Shown here: in pieces, positions 45,909 through 56,623 of the stretch
Position numbering within the stretch: the first letter of the stretch is position 1
Layout of the letters: every line of letters starts with the position of its first letter
Source: Mesaphorura yosii
Lineage: Eukaryota > Arthropoda > Collembola > Poduromorpha > Tullbergiidae
Assembly (NCBI GenBank): GCA_009869945.1
Contig: WIXG01000246.1
Span: forward strand, 54,280 to 118,279
Length of the DNA stretch: 64,000 nucleotides
Reading direction: 5' to 3'
Position numbers and translations under genes: made by a program
Notes under the pieces: model-generated
Told to the model about the DNA's origin: nothing
Database searches by the model: none
What the model saw: only the letters and a program-made list of their open reading frames with translations

Positions 45909-48788
45909 ATGTCTACCGGCCCACGAAATGTCAACATTCAGATCCCAATGCAATTGACGTATACGACAAGTTCACAAGCTGTTATTGGAGTTGGTGGTAC
46001 GATCAACAGCAGCAGCGGGCAAATCAGTGGCTTCACGTCAATTCTTCCTAATCCAAACCCAAATAATGTGAGAATTCTCCCTTCTCAGTACACACCAGGA
46101 CAATTACAAAGTGGGGCAATTAGTGGTCAGCTCATCCAAGGGTCCTACGTACAGCAAAACAATGTCACCATAAGTCCACTGGTTAATCAGAACTACGTTA
46201 TTTCGACACCAACCCAAGTATATCTCCAATCCAGACACATGATGGAGGATGGTAATGCAATTACAATCCATCCCAATGATCTCGGGCCGCCTGAGCCAAA
46301 TCCAGCCGGGGAGAACCGTTTGAAAGTTGAAGATGCGTTGAACTACTTGGATCAAGTCAAGTACAAATTCAGCACCCAACCACAAGTTTACAATGACTTT
46401 CTGGACATTATGAAGGAGTTCAAATCTCAAAGCATTGACACTCCTGGCGTCATAACGAGAGTCTCCAATCTTTTCCAAGGCCACCCCGAACTTATTGTGG
46501 GATTCAATACATTTTTGCCACCAGGCTTCAAAGTAGAAATTTCATATGGGGCTGGTCAGAATCAAGGCCGTTACACAGTGACAACGGTGCAAACGGATCC
46601 TCATGGTGGACCAGATGAAGTTCATCCAGAGCTCGGGTCTGCTCGAACAATTCGGTCAATTAATACAGAATCTGGCCGAATGTACAACGGAAACAACAGC
46701 CGCGCATCTCCTCCACCTTCAGGAGCTGTTGGAGGAGGAACAAATTTTGATTGCATCAGCTTACAAAATCCACCGACGGGAGCGGAGTTTAACCACGCTG
46801 TAAATTATGTAAATAAAATCAAGGTATGTAAAGGAAGCTGGTAGATATTTTCAAATATTTTACCATTGTAAAACCGCAGGGTAAGGTCTTCAAACTTTGA
46901 CCTTTGTCCTTTCCAGAATCGGTTTAATGAACAGCCTGAAAAGTACAAGCAATTCCTGGATATCCTGCAGCTGTATCAAAAAGAGAAGAGAAGTGTAAAC
47001 AAACATTTGACAGAAAAAGAGGTGTTCTCGCAAATGGCTAAGCTATTTGAGAATCAAGAGGATTTGCTGCAAGAATTCCGCCAGTTCTTATTGCCAGAAG
47101 CTACGCATAATCAAAATATGGTAAGAACATATTATATTTTTGCCATTTTCGTCTTTAAATTGTATTAAAATTAATGACTAAAGCCCTACTTCCTTCACGT
47201 AGACGATCAAGAACGTCATCGATCAAGCTAAAGAAACTGCCAAACTGAATGGAGACAAGCCAACGGGTCGAAAGAAACCGGTCATATCAGCGGCCAAGCG
47301 GCGTGCAGGAGCAAAACAAGGGCAAGCAGCTCCAACTATAAAACGTAGGAAGTCGTCGGTAACTGAGCCACAGATACCTACAGGCAGAGCAGAACTACCA
47401 GACTACGGAAATCCAGCTGAAATTGACCTATTTTCCAAGGTTAGTTTGATCATGTTTAAGACCCAATTTCAACAAGTCATAACGGCATGATTTTAACTTC
47501 TCCAGATACGCAAGGCAATGACTGGGGCTAAATACGATGACTTCCTTCGAAGTTTGAAATTGTATAATGATGGCGTTCTTCATCGATCTGAACTACTAAG
47601 CATGGTCAAGCCTGCGTTGTCAAAACTTGGCAACGGTAATTACTTCCAAGCATTCAAGGAATTGCTCAGTGGACAAGCTGTGGAAGAACCAGCAGCACCC
47701 AAGAGTCCACCTCCCAGAGTGTCCAAACCATCAGAATTAACCTTCGAGCTGATTGGTATGAAGTCAATTTATCGTGATAGCAGAGACGTCACGAGTTTCT
47801 TACTTATATCAACTTATTCCTGACAGACGCTGCAAATTGTAATCGGATTGGAACCAGCTACGTCGAACTTCCGAAGGGCCACTGCCCAACAAAAGCAAGT
47901 GGGAGGTCAGAGCTGGACAATCTCGTCCTGAACGAGACTTGGCGTCTACGACCATCAGACAGGGCGGAAGTCGGGAAACCAACCAAGACCAAGAAGCATG
48001 ACTTCGATGAATACGAGCTGATTTATGAGGAAGAGAGATATGAGGTAAGTCGCCTGGAATCTTTAATTTTTGTAAGCTTGAATACGCAATACTTAACAAA
48101 ACCCAATTTTTTTCAGTTGGACATGATAATGGAACCAAATGCGGCCACAATTCGTGGTCTAGAAGAACTTGCAAAGAAAATGTCACGCATGACTCCGGAG
48201 GAGTTGAAAGTGTTCCGGTTGGATGAGACCCTTGGTGGAAAATCTGAAGTCATTCACCAGAAGGCAATCCGTTTGGTTTACGGAGAGGAAATGGGCCCCA
48301 AAATCATTGAAGGAATGCGGAACGTACCCCAAGTTGCAATTCCACTCGTCCTTCGCCGCCTTAAGGATAAGGACAGAGAATGGCGGACGGCTCAGAAAGG
48401 CTTTAATCAAGTGTGGCGCGAGCAATTGGAGAAGTTTGGCGCAAGTTCAACAGACTACAGCACCGCCAGTACGAAGAGTAAACACAATGACCCCAAAGAG
48501 AAGGAACCAAAAGCAAGTAAGGCGGCTACTGCAAAGGAGGCGAAAGTGGATAGAGTGGTAGAAGTTGTGAATTTAGTACTTGATGAAGTGAGTCATATTT
48601 GTAATACTGGTAATTGGTAGTGATTTGGAGTTTACACCTGTGCCTGATGTAATACTTTTTGGCCACAGGTCCTAGCAGCGCCAGAAACTGCTCCGCCAGA
48701 GCCTGCATCCATGCAGAAGGGAAAGACACCAGCAGCTGTGGAATTGGAGTCGGACATCAACGACAAGCAACCCAAAGAAAGCACGTGA
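45909..48788 (+). CDS. Sin3-like corepressor, C-terminally truncated
   Basis: Seven exons are predicted: 45909-46823, 46917-47120, 47203-47439, 47506-47755, 47827-48044, 48117-48587 and 48669-48788 (804 residues; Sin3A is about 1270). After a Gln/Ser/Asn-rich start come PAH1 (~138-209: LKVEDALNYLDQVKYKF, then FLDIMKEFK and LFQGHPELIVGFNTFLP), PAH2 (~295-370: AVNYVNKIKNRF, FLDILQLYQKEK), a Lys-rich linker, PAH3 (~440-505), then the HDAC-interaction region (LPKGHCPTKASGRSELDNLV, LNETW, ERYELDMIMEPNAATIRGLE, RLDETLGGKSEVIHQKA, KGFNQVWREQ). Sin3 scaffolds HDAC1/2 complexes in the nucleus. Directly after the WREQ helix the similarity ends, and a Lys/Glu/Ala tail runs to a stop. The C-terminal third is absent and nothing like it follows. 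The first ATG sits downstream of a probable acceptor at 45873, so a 5' UTR intron is likely. Confidence 0.85.
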
Positions 48789-49570
48789 TGGCGTGATACA
48801 CTTCTTTATGGTTGTCCATTTTTATTAAATTAAAATTATCGACTATGTGTTAGAAAAGTTAGAATCTTCTTTCTTTGATTTTGTTTTTGTTATAAGCTTA
48901 TGAAGTGCGTATTTGACTTCCGTGGCACAATTTAGAACACTTTTACCTTACGACTTAAATAAATCAAACATGCGTGGTTGTTGTGGAATTGTCTCACATC
49001 ATCATCGTTCGACTTGTCTCACGTTTCCCCAGACGCCGAAGCCAAAGCGAAACAGTAAATGTCTCAAGTCAGGTCTCAAAAATCTCAACGTCCAATTGAA
49101 ATTACCTATGCAACGTGAAGTTAAAGCTTGAGAGATTTCCACGCTACACAGTTACTGGACGGGATACTTTTGATGCTGGGTCGAAAGATCTGTAACACGT
49201 CTATAATCACTATCAACTAGCAGTAAATCAGGTATGAATTCACTCACAAGACGGGGACGCATCCTGCAATGCGTGTCGGGTTTTATTGATTTTTCTATCT
49301 GCCCATTACCAGTGCCCGGACTCCAAGCATTTGAGCCTGGATAGCTATGGAATGATGGAAATGGAATGAAGCATGTCGCATTCCAAGAACTTTCATCTGC
49401 GCAATGGGCATGCGAATGTTAATACTGTGTAAATGCTAAAAGGATTAAAGCATTGTACTTCATAGTACAGTATTGGCGAATTGGCGTACTTGACTTGATT
49501 CATACTCAAATTATTAATAATCGCATTGTAAATATAATTATATCTCATACATCAAGTAAAGCAATCAATC
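48789..49570. other. Intergenic, no gene seen
   Basis: AT-rich spacer after the Sin3-like gene. No trace of the missing Sin3 C terminus was found in any frame. ATTAAA near 48825 may serve as poly(A) signal. Confidence 0.5.
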
Positions 49571-50217
49571 ATGGAGTCGTCACACGAGGAAAGTTTTCAC
49601 ATCAAAAGTGAGCTCAACACGAGTTTTATCGAAAGATTCCACCAATTGTACAACGAGAGCTTGGGGTTAAGTAGACAATTTGGCGTGATTGGGATTACAC
49701 CGGAGCTGGGGTCCGAGTCACCAAGCGATTTCATCACTTTTCTGCCAAATACATCATCCACGGACATGATTTATAATCCAAGTAAGTCCTCCAGTTAGCT
49801 AAGTGAATGTAGTGTGTATTACGGATTTGCGTGCTTGCAGCTGGTAACAATTTCTGGATGTACTCAATGATTGTGCTTGGTTGCGCATTCATCATCTTTG
49901 CGATTGGCAGCATTTACCTTTTGTGGTAAGAATTATTTTGTTATTGTTACGAATTGTGAATACAAACGAATCATGTTCATTCATATCAACTCATTTTTTC
50001 TAGTGTAAGCGGCCGCCAAGATAATACTGACTACAGAAATGAGAAATATCGAAAGGCAAGCGCTGGACTCGTTAAACCAAAGCCAAAGCGTCGTCAGCAT
50101 AAACAGGCATCATCGTCACCGCCGTATCAGGGAGCCACTGCAAATAACCAGTTGTCCAAACCAAACAGTTCCGGACGACGGGCGAAGTATGACGACCAGC
50201 ATTCTTCATTAGATTAG
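49571..50217 (+). CDS. Small single-pass membrane protein, unknown
   Basis: Three exons are predicted: 49571-49781, 49841-49925 and 50004-50217 (169 residues, phases 1 and 2 consistent). There is no signal peptide. The N-terminal ~75 residues are polar (MESSHEESFHIKSELNTS, with N-x-S/T sites). One hydrophobic segment of about 24 residues follows (MYSMIVLGCAFIIFAIGSIY), then a basic tail (KPKPKRRQHKQ) rich in Ser, Pro and Gln. The positive charges after the segment suggest an N-outside, C-inside topology. I recognise no family. AATAAA at 50382. Confidence 0.6.
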
Positions 50218-50958
50218 ACAAGTCGATTGCCGACCATCAAAGTGAGTGATCACTGGCGAATAATTAGTGTAAGAATGCACATTTGAGAGCTTTCACATTT
50301 CTTATAATTACCATAATGAGATTGAGATTATCAACTTTATTTTTTGGACCGTGCTATGTTTGAGAGGTGTAGATTTTATTCAATAAAATTCAAAAAAGAA
50401 TGTGCAAAGATCAGAGAATTAAAGTACGTACTTGTACCACTAATGAGTCTAATACTTTCTTATACTTCTACTCTCACTACGATTACAATTAATTTATGCC
50501 TCGTACGCTTTGCCTGTCCTAAACTAGAATACTTGGAATCCAAATTGAATTGTTGCTGAACACCGTCAATTGAACACATCCGTCAAATAAGCTTAAATTG
50601 AGTCGCAAATCGCAAGGTCGTTAATTGCTTTGAATCACTCTTAATTCATAATTATTAAGATGGTGAATGTTAAGTAGTGTATAGCGTTAAAGTCAAGTCA
50701 AAGTGCATTGTTCAAGTAGCTGAACACATGACATTGCTTCATGAACACAGGCATTGGTATTTCTTGAGTGATAAGAGAAAGGTACGAACTATTCCTAGAT
50801 TAGACTTAAATAGGGTGCATATAACAAGAGAGTGTGATATGAGTAAGGTTATTCATACGAAGAGATATTGAACACGTGCATTGCGTCAGAGCACGACACG
50901 AAATACCACGCCGAAAAGGTCATCCAGGTTCGTCGACACCGTAATCTTATTCTTGGGC
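50218..50958. other. Intergenic between convergent genes
   Basis: It holds the 3' UTR of the membrane-protein gene (AATAAA at 50382-50387) and, from the other side, the 3' UTR of the RGK GTPase. Short open frames have no family match. Confidence 0.5.
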
Positions 50959-53872
50959 TTAGAGGTTGTGAAAATCCAGGCAAGACTTCCATTTCCGATT
51001 CAGCACACGATTCAAAATCTTGTCAATCATTTTCCGGCTGGTTTTCAGCACGCTGCTGCTGCTGAGGCTGCTGCTCCCTGAACTGATTCCACTGCTGCTG
51101 CTTCCACCCAGATAGTAACTGCCGTTGATGTTCGTGTTCGTTGACGATGACGACGTGTTTGGACTCGGCGAACGAGAGCACGACGCTGATGACCGTAGCT
51201 GAATCTGTGTGCAGAGGCCCGAGATGAGTTCTGGGACGTTGAGACCAAGCGTACACGAGACTGTCAACAGAAGAAATCCAGGTTTAAATTATGTATTCCT
51301 TTGATTGTGTACGGCTTTGAAGCTACTTTACAATTTTCTTTTTTGTACGTTCATTTGTTTCCTTTTCACTCTTTGTTCTTCCGTCTTTGTTTTTATTTTC
51401 AGTGCAGCAAGTACACTTTCGTTTGATTTCTCATTTATTATAGTTTGGACATTTATTATTATTTTGACGCACACGCCACACTCATCAGTTTAGTGTTCTA
51501 CTGAGTTACGATCATTAGTTAATAAGTGAGTTAAGTACGTGTAAGAATTTAACTAGCAAAGAAAAATGGTTAAAGTGAAACTGCAAAGTGATAGAGGTTT
51601 CCAGTGCGAGAAGAAGGGCTCATGAGGGACAAATGAACAAACGTAAATTCGTTGCTTACTTTCGATGAATTTGCATGATTGCAGGGACGAGGCAAGATTT
51701 AGGCCATCTGAAATCACACGAGTCAGCGTCATTATTGTGTGAGGCGTGAATTAGCATCAAATTGCGTAGGTGCGTGCGTTGAATTCTTACCTTCGGTAGT
51801 AACAAGTCTTGATCTTTCTAAATCACTTTTATTCCCAACCAGTACAACAGTCCGTGTGCCCATGTTGGAGTTTTGAATAATGTCCTTACAGTATTCAAAA
51901 CTTTGCCAATCAGTGACCGAGTAGAGCAGAATTATAGCATCATACTTGTAGAGGTGGTCTTGGCCATTGGGGTCATTCGATACTTTCAGGATAAAATTGC
52001 TATTGTTGCTATGCTGTAGCAAGTTGGGCTTGGAGGTGAGCTGTGCCGATGATCCGTTCATTAAACCTGGAATATGAGGTACAAGAAAGGAAATTTGAGT
52101 ACATGAGCGTAATTAGATGGGACACGAGGTGGGTGTATGACAGCACGCATTCCTGAGATACTTTCATTTCCTTATTATCATTATTGGCATTAGAGAACAG
52201 GAACACGAGCTTGGTAACAACATTCCTCGTATCTCCTGGTTCCTATTTTATGAATGAAAGTCACATCATCTCCACCGTCGTCATCCGTACCCTACGGAGA
52301 TGAAAGTAGGTTAGCTCTGCCAAGCACGTGGAAGCCATATTGATTTTCCTTTGTTGGACGTGCCTCAGTCCACGTAACCAGCAAACGCAAAGGTGTACAG
52401 CCTTCCTGTGCTGCCTGCCTGGCCGCACGCACTCACGCACTGACTGGAGCCGGAGCCAGCATTCAGTACGCACTTTGGCACTTTCACCAAGTACTCGACG
52501 AGTTATTTATAGCCCACAGAGATTCAATATTTATGCGTGCACTTACCAAAATAATCTTGTCGCTTCAAAGCGTGGCCAGCAGACTCGGTCGCCGCAGTCG
52601 ACGCGCTTGTTCCTGGACTATTTGCATCACCAGCGCCCAACGCTGCTGTTGGGCTGTTCATTTTGCTGTTGTTTTCGAGAAAGTATGAAGTCAGCGTGGA
52701 CTTGCCGACATTCGCACTGCCAATTATGACCACATGATATGTTGATTTCTTTGTAAGCTTTCTTCTGAGCAAACCACCCTCAGATGATGAATCGTCCGAG
52801 GAGGAATTGTTGATAAGATGATTGATTGTAGGCTTGGTGGTGGTCAGCAGACTCAGGCGACGTCCGCTCGCACCGTTTGCACTGCCCAACGGACTCTGTA
52901 AAAGCAGTCAGATCTTGTAAGACATGAATTTAATAACAAGGCGATTTCGTATTCGCACGAAATTCACAAATCTTACCCGTCCACCATCGTAATGCTGATG
53001 TCCAGGCATCGAACCAGCTCGCTCTCTTTGCCTCACGACACGCGACGGGCTTACTTTAGTGCCACCATTTCCTTGTGTATGATCTCCGGATCCAATCGAA
53101 GTGTTGGATGAGCGACGACTACGGTTGCTTGGAGATCTTGATCCTGAGATTTCGAGATTTGGAAACATAATTCAAATGGACAAAGTCGTGTCCAAAGGGA
53201 CTCGTGCCCGAGAATCGAGATGCTGTACTCACCATTATATTTTGGTGATAGACTTCGTGGTGACGTACTCACATATCTCTTCGGGCTGGGCGTCTTTGAA
53301 CGTCTCGTGCTGTGCCCATGTCGCGAATTTCTGTCGAGGGTTCCGACTCCGAGCAGTAACGGTGGCACCACTGCCGTAGCCAAGGATCGCGAACGTTGTC
53401 GTTGAAAATGTTTGGTTGGGTTTGAATTGTGAGACGAAGAGCGATGATGATGAAAGAAGTCATCGTTGAGAAAGTCATTTGCTGTATTCAAGTAACTCCA
53501 GGAAAGCTGCTGTGGTGTTGTGACTTTTGGAACCTGAGACGATGAATTTTTTTTTATAAATGAAGCGGCATTGTCTTGTGCGTTAGAATTGAGAGAAAAA
53601 GGTGAAATTACCTGGAGATTATGGCAAGATCCGCCTCTGTAGTTATTAATGAGTCCGCCAGCTCCCGCTGCGCCGGCACTGCCCGCACGTCTCCCGTAGT
53701 ATCCATCGTGTGAAAAGTAGTAGTTTGTTGTGGTCGTCGTTTCGACTGTCACACTCTCCAGAAAGTACGATGGCGGAGTCTGTCGAGTGGAAATGTACAC
53801 GGCCCCGCCTGGTCCGGTGCCGATGCCCACGGTGCTGCCGCTCCGGAACGGTTCAACATCGTCGTACAACAT
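50959..53872 (-). CDS. RGK-family small GTPase (Rad/Gem/Rem-like)
   Basis: Six exons are predicted on the minus strand: 53233-53872, 52977-53143, 52547-52895, 51791-52066, 51660-51707 and 50959-51260 (593 residues). A long Ser/Gly-rich N terminus (~370 residues) precedes the GTPase: G1 IIGSANVGKST, a divergent G3 region without DxxGQ, YDAIILLYSVTDWQSFE, G4 NKSDL, G5 FIEIS, and TQIQLR at the end of the fold. The C terminus has no CAAX box but ends KWKSCLDFHNL, like the conserved KSKSCHDLSVL end of RGK proteins. RGK proteins sit at the plasma membrane and inhibit voltage-gated calcium channels through the beta subunit. Ser/Arg motifs such as RRRSSNTS and RQRSRSL suggest 14-3-3 or kinase sites. 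Fly Rgk proteins are similarly long. The largest introns are 52067-52546 and 51261-51659. Confidence 0.85.
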
Positions 53873-54792
53873 GATGCCACGGACTGAACTCCATGCCAGT
53901 CAGTGCGTGCATAGTTATAACACACGCACAACGAAGCACAAGGTAGAAACCGAATCTAGGTTGAGAAAAATGCGTGTACGTCATCAGTGACGACTCTCAT
54001 TCATAAAAAACGAGAGTGAAGATAGAGCTGGTGCTTTCTCTCGCTCCTCCGCTTCGGCTGACCTGGAAAACTTACCACATGCGTAGACACGGGCGACGTA
54101 GGTACGTGTGGAAGTGAAAGTGCGTAAATGAAATGCTGGATTTGAGGAACTGAAACTAGAACGAATGTAACGAACTGAACAGAAACCAGAACCGCGTGTT
54201 ATTGGAAAACTTTCTGGCCTGGCCTGTTTGGAATAAGGCAATTGTAGTGCAAGTAATGAAATTACACCTGCTCACTCTTCCTGACTCGGCTCGGCTTGCC
54301 GTGGTTTATTATGTATTTTTATCATCTTCTTGGTTTACTTTTCCAGCCGCGTCCGACTTGATTGTTTGTGTATCCTGGTTTCATTCTTGCTTATTAAATT
54401 ATCTTACTTCTGCTTTGCTAAATCCAATCCAGACCCAGATTCGCTCATGAGCGTGCCGTTCTTGTTCTTTTATATTCAAGGTAACTGTAACTTGATCGTA
54501 CTACTTAACACTCCATTAACCAAAGAAAAGATGTAGACTGAAGATGGCTTGTATAAGATTCAGCAATTTAGCACTTTACGTAAATATTGACGATACTGAC
54601 TGATGTTTCGCTTTCTTGCAATTCAATATTCATCGGATTTACAAAACACCGAGAGAAAGTCAAATTTAGAATGTGGGTCTCTACTCGGCCTTAACCCTTC
54701 GCATCTTCGGACAAATATACGTGTGCCAAATTAACGTCAGTCCAGGTTCAAAGAAGGAACAATTTTATTCCAATCAGCATTTCAATTTACAT
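53873..54792. other. RGK upstream region and spacer
   Basis: It contains the RGK promoter on the minus strand and the 3' flank of the secreted lysine-rich protein gene. No supported gene. Confidence 0.45.
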
Positions 54793-56233
54793 TTAAGCTT
54801 TCTTCGCATCAGACATTGCCTCCGGGGCAGAGGGCTCGACGTCTTCACTATCTTTCTCATTATCTTGCTGATTATCTTCCTGATCTTTATCCGGCTCCTG
54901 CTCCCTGCTCCGTTCCGCCTCATCTTCATTACTTCTCTTATCTTCGTCCTCCTCCTCGTGCTTGTTCTTGTGCCCGTGCTTCTTGTGCTTTCGGCTCCGG
55001 TGTCCGTGACCGTGTTTCTTTGATTTCTACAAGAAAGTCAACTATTTTAATATCTAATTAATTTGAGGAATTGGGGTGACAAGATTTGCTTGCCCTAACC
55101 TTCCGATGGCGACCTTCATCGTCTTCCTCATCGTTTCTCCACGATTTCCTCCAGTCGCTGTAGCTTTTGTACTTCCGCAGCTGCTGGTCATTGTCCTCAT
55201 CCTTTTCGTCCGGCTTCAGGTCTTCGGGCAGATTGTCGTTAGCAGCTGCCTTGATGTTCTCAGGACTGTTGAGGTAGAAGGTCGTGCCGCTGCAGACATG
55301 AATGTGCGATCCAGAACAACCAGCCTGCGCCACGGGAGAATTGCCACCGGGAGCCGTGCCGAACTTATTGGATGCGCCGGAGAGTGAAGACAATGGAAAC
55401 TGGTCGTCGCTGTCGCGATTTTCAGCACCGGACACCCCAGCGCGAGTGTCGTCTTCGTCCTCATCATCTTCATCTTCATCATCATCATCTTGGCTCTTCT
55501 TTCCGTGCTTGTAGTGCCTTTCTCGCTCTTTGTCTTCGTCTCCGTGTTTCTTGCGCAGATACCGAGCATATCTCTTCGTGATTTGATTGATCACCTTCTC
55601 CTTGCGTACATCTAGAGCGTCCCGTCTGTTAAGCTGAACTATGCTGTCCTGGACTGTGGTGGGCGCGGCAGTCGTGGCGCTGGCGGCGGCGGCGGCTTGA
55701 GCAGCGAGTTGGGCTTGGGCGGCCAAAGCGGCGCCGCCGTACAACTGCGAGAGGAACATTTGCTTCTTCCAGAGTCCGATCGCAGGGTACATCGGCATGG
55801 GCATGATTGGCACCGGAGCAGCACCAGCGACAGGAGCGGCAAGGGGTAGGGACGGGTAGAGAAGCGGATACGGTGGCGGAGGTACGCCAGCAGCCGAACT
55901 TGAGTTGAGCGAACTCAGATACGCTGCCAACAGCGCCTGATCCCGTGCGGCCTTGACTTTTTCCTTTTCTGCTTTTGTCTCGGCCTTTGCCTCTTTCTTC
56001 AGTTCCTTCTCCTTTAGCTTCTCCTCGTATGCCAACAGCTTGAGACGGGTCAGAAGATCGGCGGTTGAGGCTGGATCGGGGCCGTCGGATGTGGTTGTGG
56101 CCCTTTTCTTTGCCAATGGAAATGTACCACGGGAAACGTACTCGCCATTATGGCGGTTTTCATGCGAGGTTCCAAGAGAGGTTCCGATTTGAATTAGCAG
56201 CACGACGAGAACACAGATGCCAGGTTTCGACAT
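54793..56233 (-). CDS. Secreted Ala/Lys/His-rich protein, unknown
   Basis: Two exons are predicted on the minus strand, 55100-56233 and 54793-55026 (455 residues; donor GTTAGG, acceptor TTGTAG, phase 0). The start MSKPGICVLVVLLIQIGTSLG is a good signal peptide; an in-frame ATG 19 codons upstream is less suitable. Next comes a Lys/Glu/Ala helix (~60-110, probable coiled coil), a Pro-rich hydrophobic segment with many Ala and Met (~120-200), a basic QITKRYARYLRKKHG, an Asp/Glu run, a Cys pair (GCSGSHIHVCSG), and a C-terminal tail of alternating Lys/His/Gly blocks and acidic stretches. The composition suggests an extracellular or cuticle/matrix protein, possibly metal-binding through its histidines. 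I recognise no family. Confidence 0.7.
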
Positions 56234-56623
56234 TTTATTTGAATGGAAGAACAAGAAAATAATCAAGAACAATGGAATGAAGTTCGCCAAGCCAAGATGG
56301 CGACCGGAGTTGTACGTTCAAAGGACAATTCACGACTACGCCTTAATCTATACTAAAAGGTTATGAAATCTAAAGTCAGGAATTGGAATCCGATTTGAAG
56401 TTAAAAAGATGACGTGCGACCATCTGTTTCGTATTAAAATAATAACATGGAGGCAGAGATTAAAGAATATTTCTACTGGAACAATTGGAGATTAAAGAAT
56501 CAAGGATCGAGCAGGCCTTGTCGTTGTCGGGAAAGATACAGAAAATTACATTACTACATTTCTACACTTTCGTGTGTTTAAAGCACACGAGTTAGCTGTG
56601 TGATCGGTGATCAGTGTCCAGGA
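56234..56623. other. Spacer between Six4 and the secreted protein gene
   Basis: 390 bp, both neighbours on the minus strand. It carries the Six4 3' UTR and the promoter of the secreted protein. No canonical poly(A) hexamer was found for Six4. Confidence 0.45.

Noticed and set aside
48789-49570. Missing Sin3 C terminus downstream of the stop
   Set aside because: All three plus frames were read; no Sin3 C-terminal motif appears before the next gene.
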